64,000 nucleotides of DNA from Sambucus nigra (Eukaryota; Streptophyta; Magnoliopsida; Dipsacales; Adoxaceae). The position numbers and the translations under genes were made by a program. Within the stretch, counting starts at the first letter, position 1, and every line of letters starts with the position of its first letter. Below are positions 23,701-34,905 of the stretch, piece by piece. Below the pieces are notes generated by a model, which searched no databases, was not told the DNA's origin, and saw only the letters and a program-made list of their open reading frames with translations. Location of the stretch: the NCBI GenBank assembly GCA_949130495.1, contig OX422211.1, positions 398,469,049 to 398,533,048 on the forward strand. The letters are read 5' to 3'.

Positions 23701-25292
23701 TTAAGTCTAAAAATACACAAATTACCGTTGTATTCTCAAACCGGGAGACCCTCGGCTGTGGGGTCAGTTCCTACGAGTTACGCTGGTCCCGTGGGTGGTG
23801 TTGGTGCCACCCATGGTGCCGTTCAGGGGCTGTTTCGAGTTTTCACCCTCTAACTTCATGTTTTTAAGCCAGTCTAGAAATACACAAATTACCATAGTAC
23901 TCTCAAACTGGGAGACCCGCAGCTGCGGGGTCAGTTCCTACGAGTTACGCTGGTTTCGTGGTTGGTGTTGGTTCCACCCACGGGGCCGTTCAGGGGCTGT
24001 TTCGTGTTTTCACCCTCTAACGCCATGTTTTTAAGCCTAAGTCTAGAAATACGCAAATTATCGTCATATTCTCAAACCGGGAGACCCGCGGCTGCGGGGT
24101 CAGTTCCTACGAGTTACATTGGTCCTGTGGGAGGTGTTGGTGCCACCCACAGGGTCGTTCGGGGGCTGTTTCGAGTTTTCACTTTTTAACGCCATGTTTC
24201 GCAAAAGTCTAGAAATACGCAAATTACCATCGTATTCTCAAACCGAGAAACCCGCGGCTGCGGGGTCAGTTCCTACGAGTTACGTTGTTCCTGTGGGAGT
24301 TATTGGTGCCACCCACGGGGCCGTTCGGGGGCTGTTTCGAGTTTTCACCCTCTAACGCCATGTTTTTAAGCCTAAGTCTAGAAATACACAAATTACCGTT
24401 GTATTCTCAAACAGGGAGACCCTCGGCTGCGGGGTCAGTTCCTATGAGTTACACTGGTCCCGTGGGTGGTGTTGGTGCCACCCATGGGGCCGTTCGGGGG
24501 CTGTTTCTAGTTTTCACCCTCTAACGTCATGTTTTTAAGCCTAAGTGTAGAAATACGCAAATTACCATAGTACTCTCAAACTGGGAGACCCGCAGCTGCG
24601 GGGTCAGTTCCTACGAGTTACGTTGGTCCCGTGGGAGGTGTTGGTGCCACCCATGGGGCCGTTCGGGGGCTGTTTCGAGTTTTCACCCTCTAACGTCATG
24701 TTTTTAAGCCTAAGTCTAGAAATACGCAAACAACCATAGTACTCTCAAACTGGGAGACCCGCGGCTGCGGGCTCAGTTCCTACGAGTTACGTTGGTCCCG
24801 TGGGAGGTGTTGGTGCCACCCACGGGGCCGTTCTGGGGCTGTTTCGTGTTTTCACCTTTTAACGCCATGTTCTGCTTTTGTTTGGAAATACGAAAATAAC
24901 CATCGTATTCTCAAACTGAGAGACCCTCGACTGCGGGGTCAGTTTCTACGAGTTACGTTGGTCCCGTGGGTGGTGTTGGTGCCACCCACGGGGCCTGTTT
25001 GGGGTTGTTTCGTGTTTTCACCTTTTAACGCCATGTTTTGCTTAAGTCTAGAAATACGCAAATTACCATCGTATTCTCAAATTGGGAGACCCTCAGCTGC
25101 GGGGTCAGTTCCTACGAGTTACGCTGGTCCCGTGGGTGGTGTTGGTTCCACCCACGGGGCCGTTCAGGGGCTGTTTCGAGTTTTCACCCTCTAACGCCAT
25201 GTTTTTAAGCCTAAGTCTAGAAATACGCAAATTATCATCATATTCTCAAGCCGGGAGACCCGCGGCTGCGGGGTCAGTTCCTACGAGTTACA
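20700..25292 (+). repeat. Block D: diverged monomers related to blocks C, E and F
   Basis: About 27 monomers with more private differences than C or E. The TTCTGGGATTGTTTCATG variant of C and F appears at 22443 and 23617, 1,174 bp (seven monomers) apart. The GCAAAAGTCTAGAAAT variant of E appears in the monomers starting at 21101 and 24119, and again 1,174 bp later at 25293, the first monomer of E0. The run 21705-22178 resembles the first monomers of C units. The 7-mer spacing is only locally kept, so no full HOR is claimed. Confidence 0.75.
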
Positions 25293-26274
25293 TTGGTCCT
25301 GTGGGAGGTATTGGTGCCACCCACAGGGGCGTTCGGGGGCTGTTTCGAGTTTTCACTTTTTAACGCCATGTTTTGCAAAAGTCTAGAAATACGCAAATTA
25401 CCATCGTATTCTCAAACTGAGAGACCCTCGGCTGCGGGGTCAGTTCCTACGAGTTACGTTGGTCCTGTGGGAGTTATTGGTGCCACCCACGGGGCCGTTC
25501 GGGGGCTGTTTCGAGTTTTCACCCTCTAACCCCATGTTTTTAAGCCTAAGTTTAGAAATAAGCAAATTACCGTCGTATTCTCAAACCGGGAGACCCGCGG
25601 CTGCGGGGTCAGTTCCTACGAGTTACGTTGGTCCTGTGGGAGGTGTTGGTGCCACCCACAGGGCCGTTCGGGGGCTCTTTCGAGTTTTCACCCTCTAACG
25701 TCATGTTTTAAGCCTAAGTCTAGAAATACGCAAATTACCGTCGTATTCTCAAATCGGGAGACCTGCGGCTGCGGGGTTAGTTCCTACGAGTTACGTTGGT
25801 CCCGTGGGTGGTGTTGGTGCCACCCACGGGGCCGTTCGGGGGCTATTTCGAGTTTTCCCCCTCTAACGCCATCTTTTTAAGCCTAAGTCTAGAAATATGC
25901 AAATTATCGTCGTATTCTCAAACCGGGAGACCCGTTGCTGCGGGGTCAGTTCTTACGAGTTACGTTGGCCCTGTGGGACGTGTTGGTGCCACCCACGGTG
26001 CCGTTCGGGGGCTGTTTCGCGTTTTCACCTTTTAACGCCATGTTTTGCTTAAGTCTATAAATACGCAAATTACCATCGTATTCTCAAACCGAGACACCTG
26101 CGGCTGCGGGGTCAGTTCCTACGAGTTACGTTGGTCCTGTGGGAGGTGTTGGTGCCACCCACGGGCCCGTTTGGGAGCTGTTTTGAGTTTTCACCCTCTA
26201 AAGTCATGTTTTTCAGCATAAGTCTAGAAATATGCAAATTGCCGTAGTACTCTCAAACCGGGAGACCCGCGGCT
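25293..26274 (+). repeat. Block E, leading partial unit E0
   Basis: Six monomers (25293, 25459, 25628, 25796, 25965, 26131) match the second half of the 14-mer. One monomer, equivalent to 41701 in E7, is missing between 25628 and 25796. This is the block D to E transition. It already contains the CTATAAATACGC monomer typical of E at about 26054. Confidence 0.75.
26056..26063 (+). other. TATAAATA element created by one substitution, once per E unit
   Basis: In one monomer of each E unit the usual TCTAGAAATA reads TCTATAAATA. Copies lie at 26056, 28942, 31310, 31982, 34687, 37392, 39759, 42127 and 44495. The sequence resembles a TATA box and so could be a start site for satellite transcription, but there is no other promoter evidence. 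The change may simply be a neutral HOR marker. Confidence 0.3.
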
Positions 26275-26467
26275 GTGGGGTCAGTTCCTGCGAGTTACGT
26301 TGTCCCGTGGGAGGTGTTGGTTACACCAACGGGGCTGTTCGGGGACTGTTTAGAGTTTTCACCTTTTAACGCCATGTTTTTAAACTTAAGTCTAGAAATA
26401 TGCAAATTACCGTCTTATTCTCAAACCGAGAGACCCGCGACTGTGGGGTCAGTTCCTACGAGTTACG

Positions 26468-27503
26468 TTGGTCCTGTGGGAAGTGTTGGTGCCACCCACG
26501 GGGCCATTCGGGGGTTGTTTCGAGTTTTCACCATTTAACGCCATGTTTTGCTTAAGTCTAGAAATACGCAAATTATCGTCGTATTCTCAAATCGGGAGAC
26601 CCTCGGCTGCGGGGTCAGTTCCTACGAGTTATGTTGGTCCCGTGGGAGGTGTTGGTGCCACCCACGGGGCCGTTTGGGGGTTGTTTCGAGTTTTCACCTT
26701 TTAACGCCATGTTTTGCTTAAGTCTAGAAATACGCAAATTACTGTCGTATTCTCAAATCGAGAAACCCGCGACTGTGAGAAACCCGCGGCTGTGGGGGCA
26801 GTTCCTACGAGTTACGTTGGTCCCGTGGGAGGTGTTGGTGCCACCCACGGGGCCGTTCGGGGGCTGTTTCGAGTTTTCACCCTCTAACGCCATGTTTTTA
26901 AACTTAAGTCTAGATATATGCAAATTACCGTCTTATTCTCAAACCGAGAGACCCGCGACTGTGGGGCCAGTTTCTACGAGTTACGTTGGTCCTGTGGGAG
27001 GTGTTGGTGCCACCCATGGGGCCATTCGGGGGTTGTTTCGAGTTTTCACCTTTTAACGCCATGTTTTGCTTAAGTCTAGAAATACGCAAATTACCATCGT
27101 ATTCTCAAATCGGGAGACCCTCGGCTGCGGGGTCAGTTCCTACGAGTTATGTTGGTCCCGTGGGAGGTGTTGGTGCCACCCACGGGGCCGTTTGGGGGTT
27201 GTTTCGAGTTTTCACCTTTTAACGCCATGTTTTGCTTAAGTCTAGAAATACGCAAATTACTGTCGTATTCTCAAATCGAGAAACCCGCGACTGTGAGAAA
27301 CCCGGGGCTGTGGGGGCAGTTCCTACGAGTTACGTTGGTCCCGTGGGAGGTGTTGGTGCCACCCACGGGGCCGTTCGGGGGCTGTTTCGAGTTTTCACCT
27401 TCTAACGCCATGTTTTTAAGCCTAAGTTTAGAAATAAGCAAAATTACTGTCGTATTCTCAAACTGGGAGACCCGCGGCTGCGGGGTCAGTTCCTACGAGT
27501 TAC
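26468..27503 (+). repeat. 518 bp three-monomer tandem duplication inside E1
   Basis: Matching positions 26468/26986 and 26631/27149 are 518 bp apart, the sum of 169, 166 and 183 bp monomers. The monomer near 26890 joins the class-A CCTCTAACGCCATG start to the TTTTTAAACTTAAG and AGATATATGC end typical of the monomer near 29270. The exchange point is therefore about 26893-26903. Confidence 0.82.
26760..26793 (+). repeat. 17 bp internal tandem duplication marking the 183 bp monomer
   Basis: Two 17 bp copies beginning GAGAAACCCGCG sit at 26760-26776 and 26777-26793 and differ at one base (GACTGT versus GGCTGT). The same duplication starts at 27278, 29646, 33023, 35728, 38096, 40463, 42831 and 45199. 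It is the only monomer length class above 170 bp, and it occurs only in block E, once per 14-mer. It therefore tags the HOR and its copies. Confidence 0.92.
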
Positions 27504-29160
27504 GTTGGTCCCGTGGGAGGTGTTGGTGCCACCCACGGGGCCATTCGGGGGCTGTTTCGAGTTTTCACCCTCTAATGCCATGTTTTTAAGCCTAAGTCTA
27601 GAAATACACAAATTACCATCGTATTCTCAAATAGGGAGACCCTTGGCTGCGGGGTCAGTTCCTACGAGTTACGTTGGTACCGTGGGAGGTGTTGGTACCA
27701 CCCACGGGCCCGTTCGGGGGCTGTTTCGAGTTTTCACATTTTAACGCCAATAATTTTAAGCTTAAGTCTAGAAATACGAAAATTATTGTCTTATTCTCAA
27801 ACCGAGAGACCCGCGGCTGTGGGGTCAGTTCCTACGAGTTACGTTGGTCCTGTGGGAGTTGTTGGTGCCACCCACGGGGCCGTTCGGGGGCTATTTCGAG
27901 TTTTCACCCTCTAATGTCATGTTTTTAAGCCTAAGTCTAGAAATACGCAAATTATCGTCATATTCTCAAACCGGGAGACCCGCGGCTGCGGGGTCAGTTC
28001 CTACGAGTTACATTGGTCCTGTGGGAGGTGTTGGTGCCACCCACAGGGCCGTTCGGGGGTTGTTTCGATTTTTCACTTTTTAACGCCATGTTTTGCAAAA
28101 GTCTAGAAATACGCAAATTACCATCGTATTATCAAACCGAGAAACCCGCGGCTGCGGGGTCAGTTCCTACGAGTTACGGTGGTCCTGTGGGAGTTATTGG
28201 TGCCACCCGCGGGGCCGTGCGGGGGCTATTTCGAGTTTTCACCCTCTAACGCCATGTTTTTAAGCCTAAGTCTAGAAATACGCAAATTACTGTCGTATTC
28301 TCAAATCGGGTGACCTGCGGCTGCGGGGTCAGTTCCTACGAGTTACGTTGGTCCTGTGGGAGGTGTTGGTGCCACCCCCAGGACCGTTCGGGGGCTCTTT
28401 CGAGTTTTCACCCTCTAACGTCATGTTTTAAGCCTAAGTCTAGAAATACGCAAATTACCGTAGTACTCTCAAACTGGGAGACCCGCGGCTGCGGGCTCAG
28501 TTCCTACGAGTTACGTTGGTCCCGTGGGAGGTGTTGGTGCCACCCACGGGGCCGTTCTGGGGCTGTTTCCTGTTTTCACCTTTTAACGCCATGTTTTTCT
28601 TTTGTCTGGAAATACGCAAATTACCATCGTATTCTCAAACTGAGAGACCCTCGGCTGCGGGGTCAGTTTCTACGAGTTACGTTGGTCCCGTGGGTGGTGT
28701 TGGTGCCACCCACGGGGCCGTTCGGGGGCTATTTCGAGTTTTCCCCCTCTAACGCCATCTTTTTAAGCCTAAGTCTAGAAATATGCAAATTATCGTCGTA
28801 TTCTCAAACCGGGAGACCCGCTGCTGCAGGGTCAGTTCTTACGAGTTATGTTGGCCCTGTGGGACGTGTTGGTGCCACCCACGGTGCCGTTCGGGGGCTG
28901 TTTCGCGTTTTAACCTTTTAACGCCATGTTTTGCTTAAGTCTATAAATACGCAAATTACCATCGTATTCTCAAACCGAGACACCTGCGGCTGCGGGGTCA
29001 GTTCCTACGAGTTACGTTGGTCCTGTGGGAGGTGTTGGTGCCACCCACGGGGCCGTTTGGGGGCTGTTTTGAGTTTTCACCCTCTAAAGTCATGTTTTTC
29101 AGCATAAGTCTAGAAATATGCAAATTGCCGTAGTACTCTCAAATCGGGAGACCCGCGGCT

Positions 29161-31528
29161 GTGGGGTCAGTTCCTGCGAGTTACGTTGTCCCGTGGGAGG
29201 TGTTGGTGACACCAACGGGGCTGTTCGGGGACTGTTTAGAGTTTTCACCTTTTAACGCCATGTTTTTAAACTTAAGTCTAGATATATGCAAATTACCGTC
29301 TTATTCTCAAACCGAGAGACCCGCGACTGTGGGGCCAGTTTCTACGAGTTACGTTGGTCCTGTGGGAGGTGTTGGTGCCACCCATGGGGCCATTCGGGGG
29401 TTGTTTCGAGTTTTCACCTTTTAACGCCATGTTTTGCTTAAGTCTAGAAATACGCAAATTACCATCGTATTCTCAAATCGGGAGACCCTCGGCTGCGGGG
29501 TCAGTTCCTACGAGTTATGTTGGTCCCGTGGGAGGTGTTGGTGCCACCCACGGGGCCGTTTGGGGGTTGTTTCGAGTTTTCACCTTTTAACGCCATGTTT
29601 TGCTTAAGTCTAGAAATACGCAAATTACTGTCGTATTCTCAAATCGAGAAACCCGCGACTGTGAGAAACCCGGGGCTGTGGGGGCAGTTCCTACGAGTTA
29701 CGTTGGTCCCGTGGGAGGTGTTGGTGCCACCCACGGGGCCGTTCGGGGGCTGTTTCGAGTTTTCACCTTCTAACGCCATGTTTTTAAGCCTAAGTTTAGA
29801 AATAAGCAAAATTACTGTCGTATTCTCAAACCGGGAGACCCGCGGCTGCGGGGTCAGTTCCTACGAGTTACGTTGGTCCCGTGGGAGGTGTTGGTGCCAC
29901 CCACGGGGCCATTCGGGGGCTGTTTCGAGTTTTCACCCTCTAACGCCATGTTTTTAAGCCTAAGTCTAGAAATACACAAATTACCATCGTATTCTCAAAT
30001 AGGGAGACCCTTGGCTGCGGGGTCAGTTCCTACGAGTTACGTTGGTACCGTGGGAGGTGTTGGTACCACCCACGGGCCCGTTCGGAAGCTGTTTCGAGTT
30101 TTCACATTTTAACGCCAATAATTTTAAGCTTAAGTCTAGAAATACGAAAATTACTGTCTTATTCTCAAACCGAGAGACCCGCGGCTGTGGGGTCAGTTCC
30201 TACGAGTTACGTTGGTCCTGTGGGAGTTGTTGGTGCCACCCACGGGGCCGTTCGGGGGCTATTTCGAGTTTTCACCCTCTAATGTCATGTTTTTAAGCCT
30301 AAGTCTAGAAATACGCAAATTATCGTCATATTCTCAAACCGGGAGACCCGCGGCTGCGGGGTCAGTTCCTACGAGTTACATTGGTCCTGTGGGAGGTGTT
30401 GGTGCCACCCACAGGGGCGTTCGGGGGTTGTTTCGAGTTTTCACTTTTTAACGCCATGTTTTGCAAAAGTCTTGAAATACGCAAATTACCATCGTATTCT
30501 CAAACCGAGAAACCCGCGGCTGCGGGGTCAGTTCCTACGAGTTACGGTGGTCCTGTGGGAGTTATTGGTGCCACCCACGGGGCCGTTCGGGGGCTATTTC
30601 GAGTTTTCACCCTCTAACGCCATGTTTTTAAGCCTAAGTCTAGAAATACGCAAATTACCGTCGTATTCTCAAATCGGGTGACCTGCGACTGCGGGGTCAG
30701 TTCCTACGAGTTACGTTGGTCCTGTGGGAGGTGTTGGTGCCACCCGTAGGACCGTTCGGGGGCTCTTTCGAGTTTTCACCCTCTAACGTCATGTTTTAAG
30801 CCTAAGTCTAGAAATACGCAAATTACCGTAGTACTCTCAAACTGGGAGACCCGCGGCTGCGGGCTCAGTTCCTACGAGTTACGTTGGTCCCGTGGGAGGT
30901 GTTGGTGCCACCCACGGGGCCGTTCTGGGGCTGTTTCGTGTTTTCACCTTTTAACACCATGTTTTGCTTTTGTCTGGAAATACGCAAATTACCATCGTAT
31001 TCTCAAACTGAGAGACCCTCGACTGCGGGGTCAGTTTCTACGAGTTACGTTGGTCCCGTGGGTGGTGTTGGTGCCACCCACGGGGCCGTTCGGGGGCTAT
31101 TTCGAGTTTTCCCCCTCTAACGCCATCTTTTTAAGCCAAAGTCTAGAAATATGCAAATTATCGTCGTATTCTCAAACCGGGAGACCCGCTGCTGCGGGGT
31201 CAGTTCTTACGAGTTACGTTGGCCCTGTGGGACGTGTTGGTGCCACCCACGGTGCCGTTCGGAGGCTGTTTCGCGTTTTCACCTTTTAACGCCATGTTTT
31301 GCTTAAGTCTATAAATACGCAAATTACCATCGTATTCTCAAACCGAGACACCTGCGGCTGCGGGGTCAGTTCCTACGAGTTACGTTGGTCCTGTGGGAGG
31401 TGTTGGTGCCACCCACGGGGCCGTTTGGGGGCTGTTTTGAGTTTTCACCCTCTAAAGTCATGTTTTTCAGCATAAGTCTAGAAATATGCAAATTGCCGTA
31501 GTACTCTCAAACCGGGAGACCCGCGGCT
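29161..31528 (+). repeat. Block E, unit E2: canonical 14-mer, 2,368 bp
   Basis: Fourteen monomers with starts near 29185, 29354, 29520, 29703, 29873, 30042, 30212, 30381, 30547, 30716, 30884, 31050, 31219 and 31385. Their lengths are 169, 166, 183, 170, 169, 170, 169, 166, 169, 168, 166, 169, 166 and 168 bp. The 170 bp forms carry CAAAATTAC or the CCAATAATTTTAAG variant, and the 168 bp forms carry CATGTTTTAAGCC or the GTTGTCCC deletion. Confidence 0.92.
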
Positions 31529-32200
31529 GTGGGGTCAGTTCCTGCGAGTTACGTTGTCCCGTGGGAGGTGTTGGTGACACCAACGGGGCTGTTCGGGGAC
31601 TGTTTAGAGTTTTCACCTTTTAACGGCATGTTTTTAAACTTAAGTCTAGAAATATGCAAATTACCATCGTATTCTCAAACTGAGAGACCCTCGGCTGCGG
31701 GGTCAGTTTCTACGAGTTACGTTGGTCCCGTGGGTGGTGTTGGTGCCACCCACGGGGCCGTTCGGGGGCTATTTCGAGTTTTCCCCCTCTAACGCCATCT
31801 TTTTAAGCCAAAGTCTAGAAATATGCAAATTATCGTCGTATTCTCAAACCGGGAGACCCGCTGCTGCGGGGTCAGTTCTTACGAGTTACGTTGGCCCTGT
31901 GGGACGTGTTGGTGCCACCCACGGTGCCGTTCGGAGGCTGTTTCGCGTTTTCACCTTTTAACGCCATGTTTTGCTTAAGTCTATAAATACGCAAATTACC
32001 ATCGTATTCTCAAACCGAGACACCTGCGGCTGCGGGGTCAGTTCCTACGAGTTACGTTGGTCCTGTGGGAGGTGTTGGTGCCACCCACGGGGCCGTTTGG
32101 GGGCTGTTTTGAGTTTTCACCCTCTAAAGTCATGTTTTTCAGCATAAGTCTAGAAATATGCAAATTGCCGTAGTACTCTCAAACCGGGAGACCCGCGGCT
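31529..32200 (+). repeat. Block E, unit E3: 4-monomer (672 bp) short unit
   Basis: Positions 31529/32201 and 31050/31722 repeat at 672 bp. The first monomer begins as the usual unit start (ACGGCATGTTTTTAAACTTAAG) but near 31660-31685 switches to the CATCGTATTCTCAAACTGAG type, which normally comes ten monomers later. It is either a 10-monomer deletion or a 4-monomer tandem duplication by unequal exchange. Confidence 0.88.
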
Positions 32201-34905
32201 GTGGGGTCAGTTCCTGCGAGTTACGTTGTCCCGTGGGAGGTGTTGGTGACACCAACGGGGCTGTTCGGGGACTGTTTAGAGTTTTCACCTTTTAACGGCA
32301 TGTTTTTAAACTTAAGTCTAGAAATATGCAAATTACCATCTTATTCTCAAACCGAGAGACCCGCGACTGTGGGGTCAGTTCCTACGAGTTACGTTGGTCC
32401 TGTGGGAGGTGTTGGTGCCACCCACGGGGCCGTTGGGGGGCTGTTTTGAGTTTTCACCCTCTAAAGTCATGTTTTTCAGCATAAGTCTAGAAATATGCAA
32501 ATTGCCGTAGTACTCTCAAATCGGGAGACCCGCGGCTGTGGGTTCAGTTCCTGCGAGTTACGTTGTCCCGTGGGAGGTGTTGGTGACACCAACGGGGCTG
32601 TTCGGGGACTGTTTAGAGTTTTCACCTTTTAACGCCATGTTTTTAAACTTAAGTCTAGAAATATGGAAATTACCGTCTTATTCTCAAACCGAGAGACCCG
32701 CGACTGTGGGGCCAGTTTCTACGAGTTACGTTGGTCCTGTGGGAGGTGTTGGTGCCACCCACGGGGCCATTCGGGGGTTGTTTCGAGTTTTCACCTTTTA
32801 ACGCCATGTTTTGCTTAAGTCTAGAAATACGCAAATTACCATCGTATTCTCAAATCGGGAGACCCTCGGCTGCGGGGTCAGTTCCTACGAGTTATGTTGG
32901 TCCCGTGGGAGGTGTTGGTGCCACCCACGGGGCCGTTTGGGGGTTGTTTCGAGTTTTCACCTTTTAACGCCATGTTTTGCTTAAGTCTAGAAATACGCAA
33001 ATTACTGTCGTATTCTCAAATCGAGAAACCCGCGACTGTGAGAAACCCGCGGCTGTGGGGGCAGTTCCTACGAGTTACGTTGGTCCCGTGGGAGGTGTTG
33101 GTGCCACCCACGGGGCCGTTCGGGGGCTGTTTCGAGTTTTCACCCTCTAACGCCATGTTTTTAAGCCTAAGTTTAGAAATAAGCAAAATTACTGTCGTAT
33201 TCTCAAACCGGGAGACCCGCGGCTGCAGGGTCAGTTCCTACGAGTTACGTTGGTCCCGTGGGAGGTGTTGGTGCCACCCACGGGGCCATTCGGGGGCTGT
33301 TTCCAGTTTTCACCCTCTAACGCCATGTTTTTAAGCCTAAGTCTAGAAATACACAAATTACCGTCGTATTCTCAAATAGGGAGACCCTTGGCTGCGGGGT
33401 CAGTTCCTACGAGTTACGTTGGTACCGTGGGAGGTGTTGGTACCACCCACGGGCCCGTTCGGGGGCTGTTTCGAGTTTTCACATTTTAACGCCAATAATT
33501 TTAAGCTTAAGTCTAGAAATACGAAAATTACTGTCTTATTCTCAAACCGAGAGACCCGCGGCTGTGGGGCCAGTTCCTACGAGTTACGTTGGTCCTGTGG
33601 GAGTTGTTGGTGCCACACACGGGGCCGTTCGGGGGCTATTTCGAGTTTTCACCCTCTAATGTCATGTTTTTAAGCCTAAGTCTAGAAATACGCAAATTAT
33701 CATCATATTCTCAAACCGGGAGACCCGCGGCTGCGGGGTCAGTTCCTACGAGTTACATTGGTCCTGTGGGAGGTGTTGGTGCCACCCACAGGGGCGTTCG
33801 GGGGTTGTTTCGAGTTTTCACTTTTTAACGCCATGTTTTGCAAAAGTCTAGAAATACGCAAATTACCATCGTATTCTCAAACCGAGAAACCCGCGGCTGC
33901 GGGGTCAGTTCCTACGAGTTACGGTGGTCCTGTGGGAGTTATTGGTGCCACCCACGGGGCCGTTCGGGGGCTGTTTCGAGTTTTCACCCTCTAACGCCAT
34001 GTTTTTAAGCCTAAGTCTAGAAATACGCAAATTACCGTCGTATTCTCAAATCGGGTGACCTGCGGCTGCGGGGTCAGTTCCTACGAGTTACGTTGGTCCT
34101 GTGGGAGGTGTTGGTGCCACCCGCAGGACCGTTCGGGGGCTCTTTCGAGTTTTCACCTTCTAACGTCATGTTTTAAGCCTAAGTCTAGAAATACGCAAAT
34201 TATTGTAGTACTCTCAAACTGGGAGACCCGCGGCTGCGGGCTCAGTTCCTACGAGTTACGTTGGTCCCGTGGGAGGTGTTAGTGCCACCCACGGGGCCGT
34301 TCTGGGGCTGTTTCGTGTTTTCACCTTTTAACGCCATGTTTTGCTTTTGTCTGGAAATACGCAAATTACCATCGTATTCTCAAACTGAGAGACCCTCGGC
34401 TGCGGGGTCAGTTTCTACGAGTTACGTTGGTCCCGTGGGTGGTGTTGGTGCCACCCACGGGGCCGTTCGGGGGCTATTTCGAGTTTTCCCCCTCTAACGC
34501 CATCTTTTTAAGCCAAAGTCTAGAAATATGCAAATTATCGTCGTATTCTCAAACCGGGAGACCCGCTGCTGCGGGGTCAGTTCTTACGAGTTACGTTGGC
34601 CCTGTGGGACGTGTTGGTGCCACCCACGGTGCCGTTCGGAGGCTGTTTCGCGTTTTCACCTTTTAACGCCATGTTTTGCTTAAGTCTATAAATACGCAAA
34701 TTACCATCGTATTCTCAAACCGAGACACCTGCGGCTGCGGGGTCAGTTCCTACGAGTTACGTTGGTCCTGTGGGAGGTGTTGGTGCCACCCAGGGGGCCG
34801 TTTGGGGGCTTTTTTGAGTTTTCACCCTCTAAAGTCATGTTTTTCAGCATAAGTCTAGAAATATGCAAATTGCCGTAGTACTCTCAAACCGAGAGACCCG
34901 CGGCT
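32201..34905 (+). repeat. Block E, unit E4: 16 monomers, 2,705 bp
   Basis: The 14-mer with two additional monomers (337 bp): the unit-start monomer appears at 32201 and again at 32538. From 32538 on it follows the canonical order at 2,368 bp to the equivalent second start in E5 (35243). Confidence 0.9.

Larger units (their letters stand above)
26275..29160 (+). repeat. Block E, unit E1: 17 monomers, 2,886 bp
   Basis: Equals the 14-mer plus a tandem duplication of three monomers (518 bp, 26468-26985 and 26986-27503). Units start at the GTTCCTGCGAGTTACGTTGTCCC variant, in which one G of the usual GTTGGTCCC is lost. From about 26900 onward it runs parallel to E2 at 2,368 bp. Confidence 0.88.
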
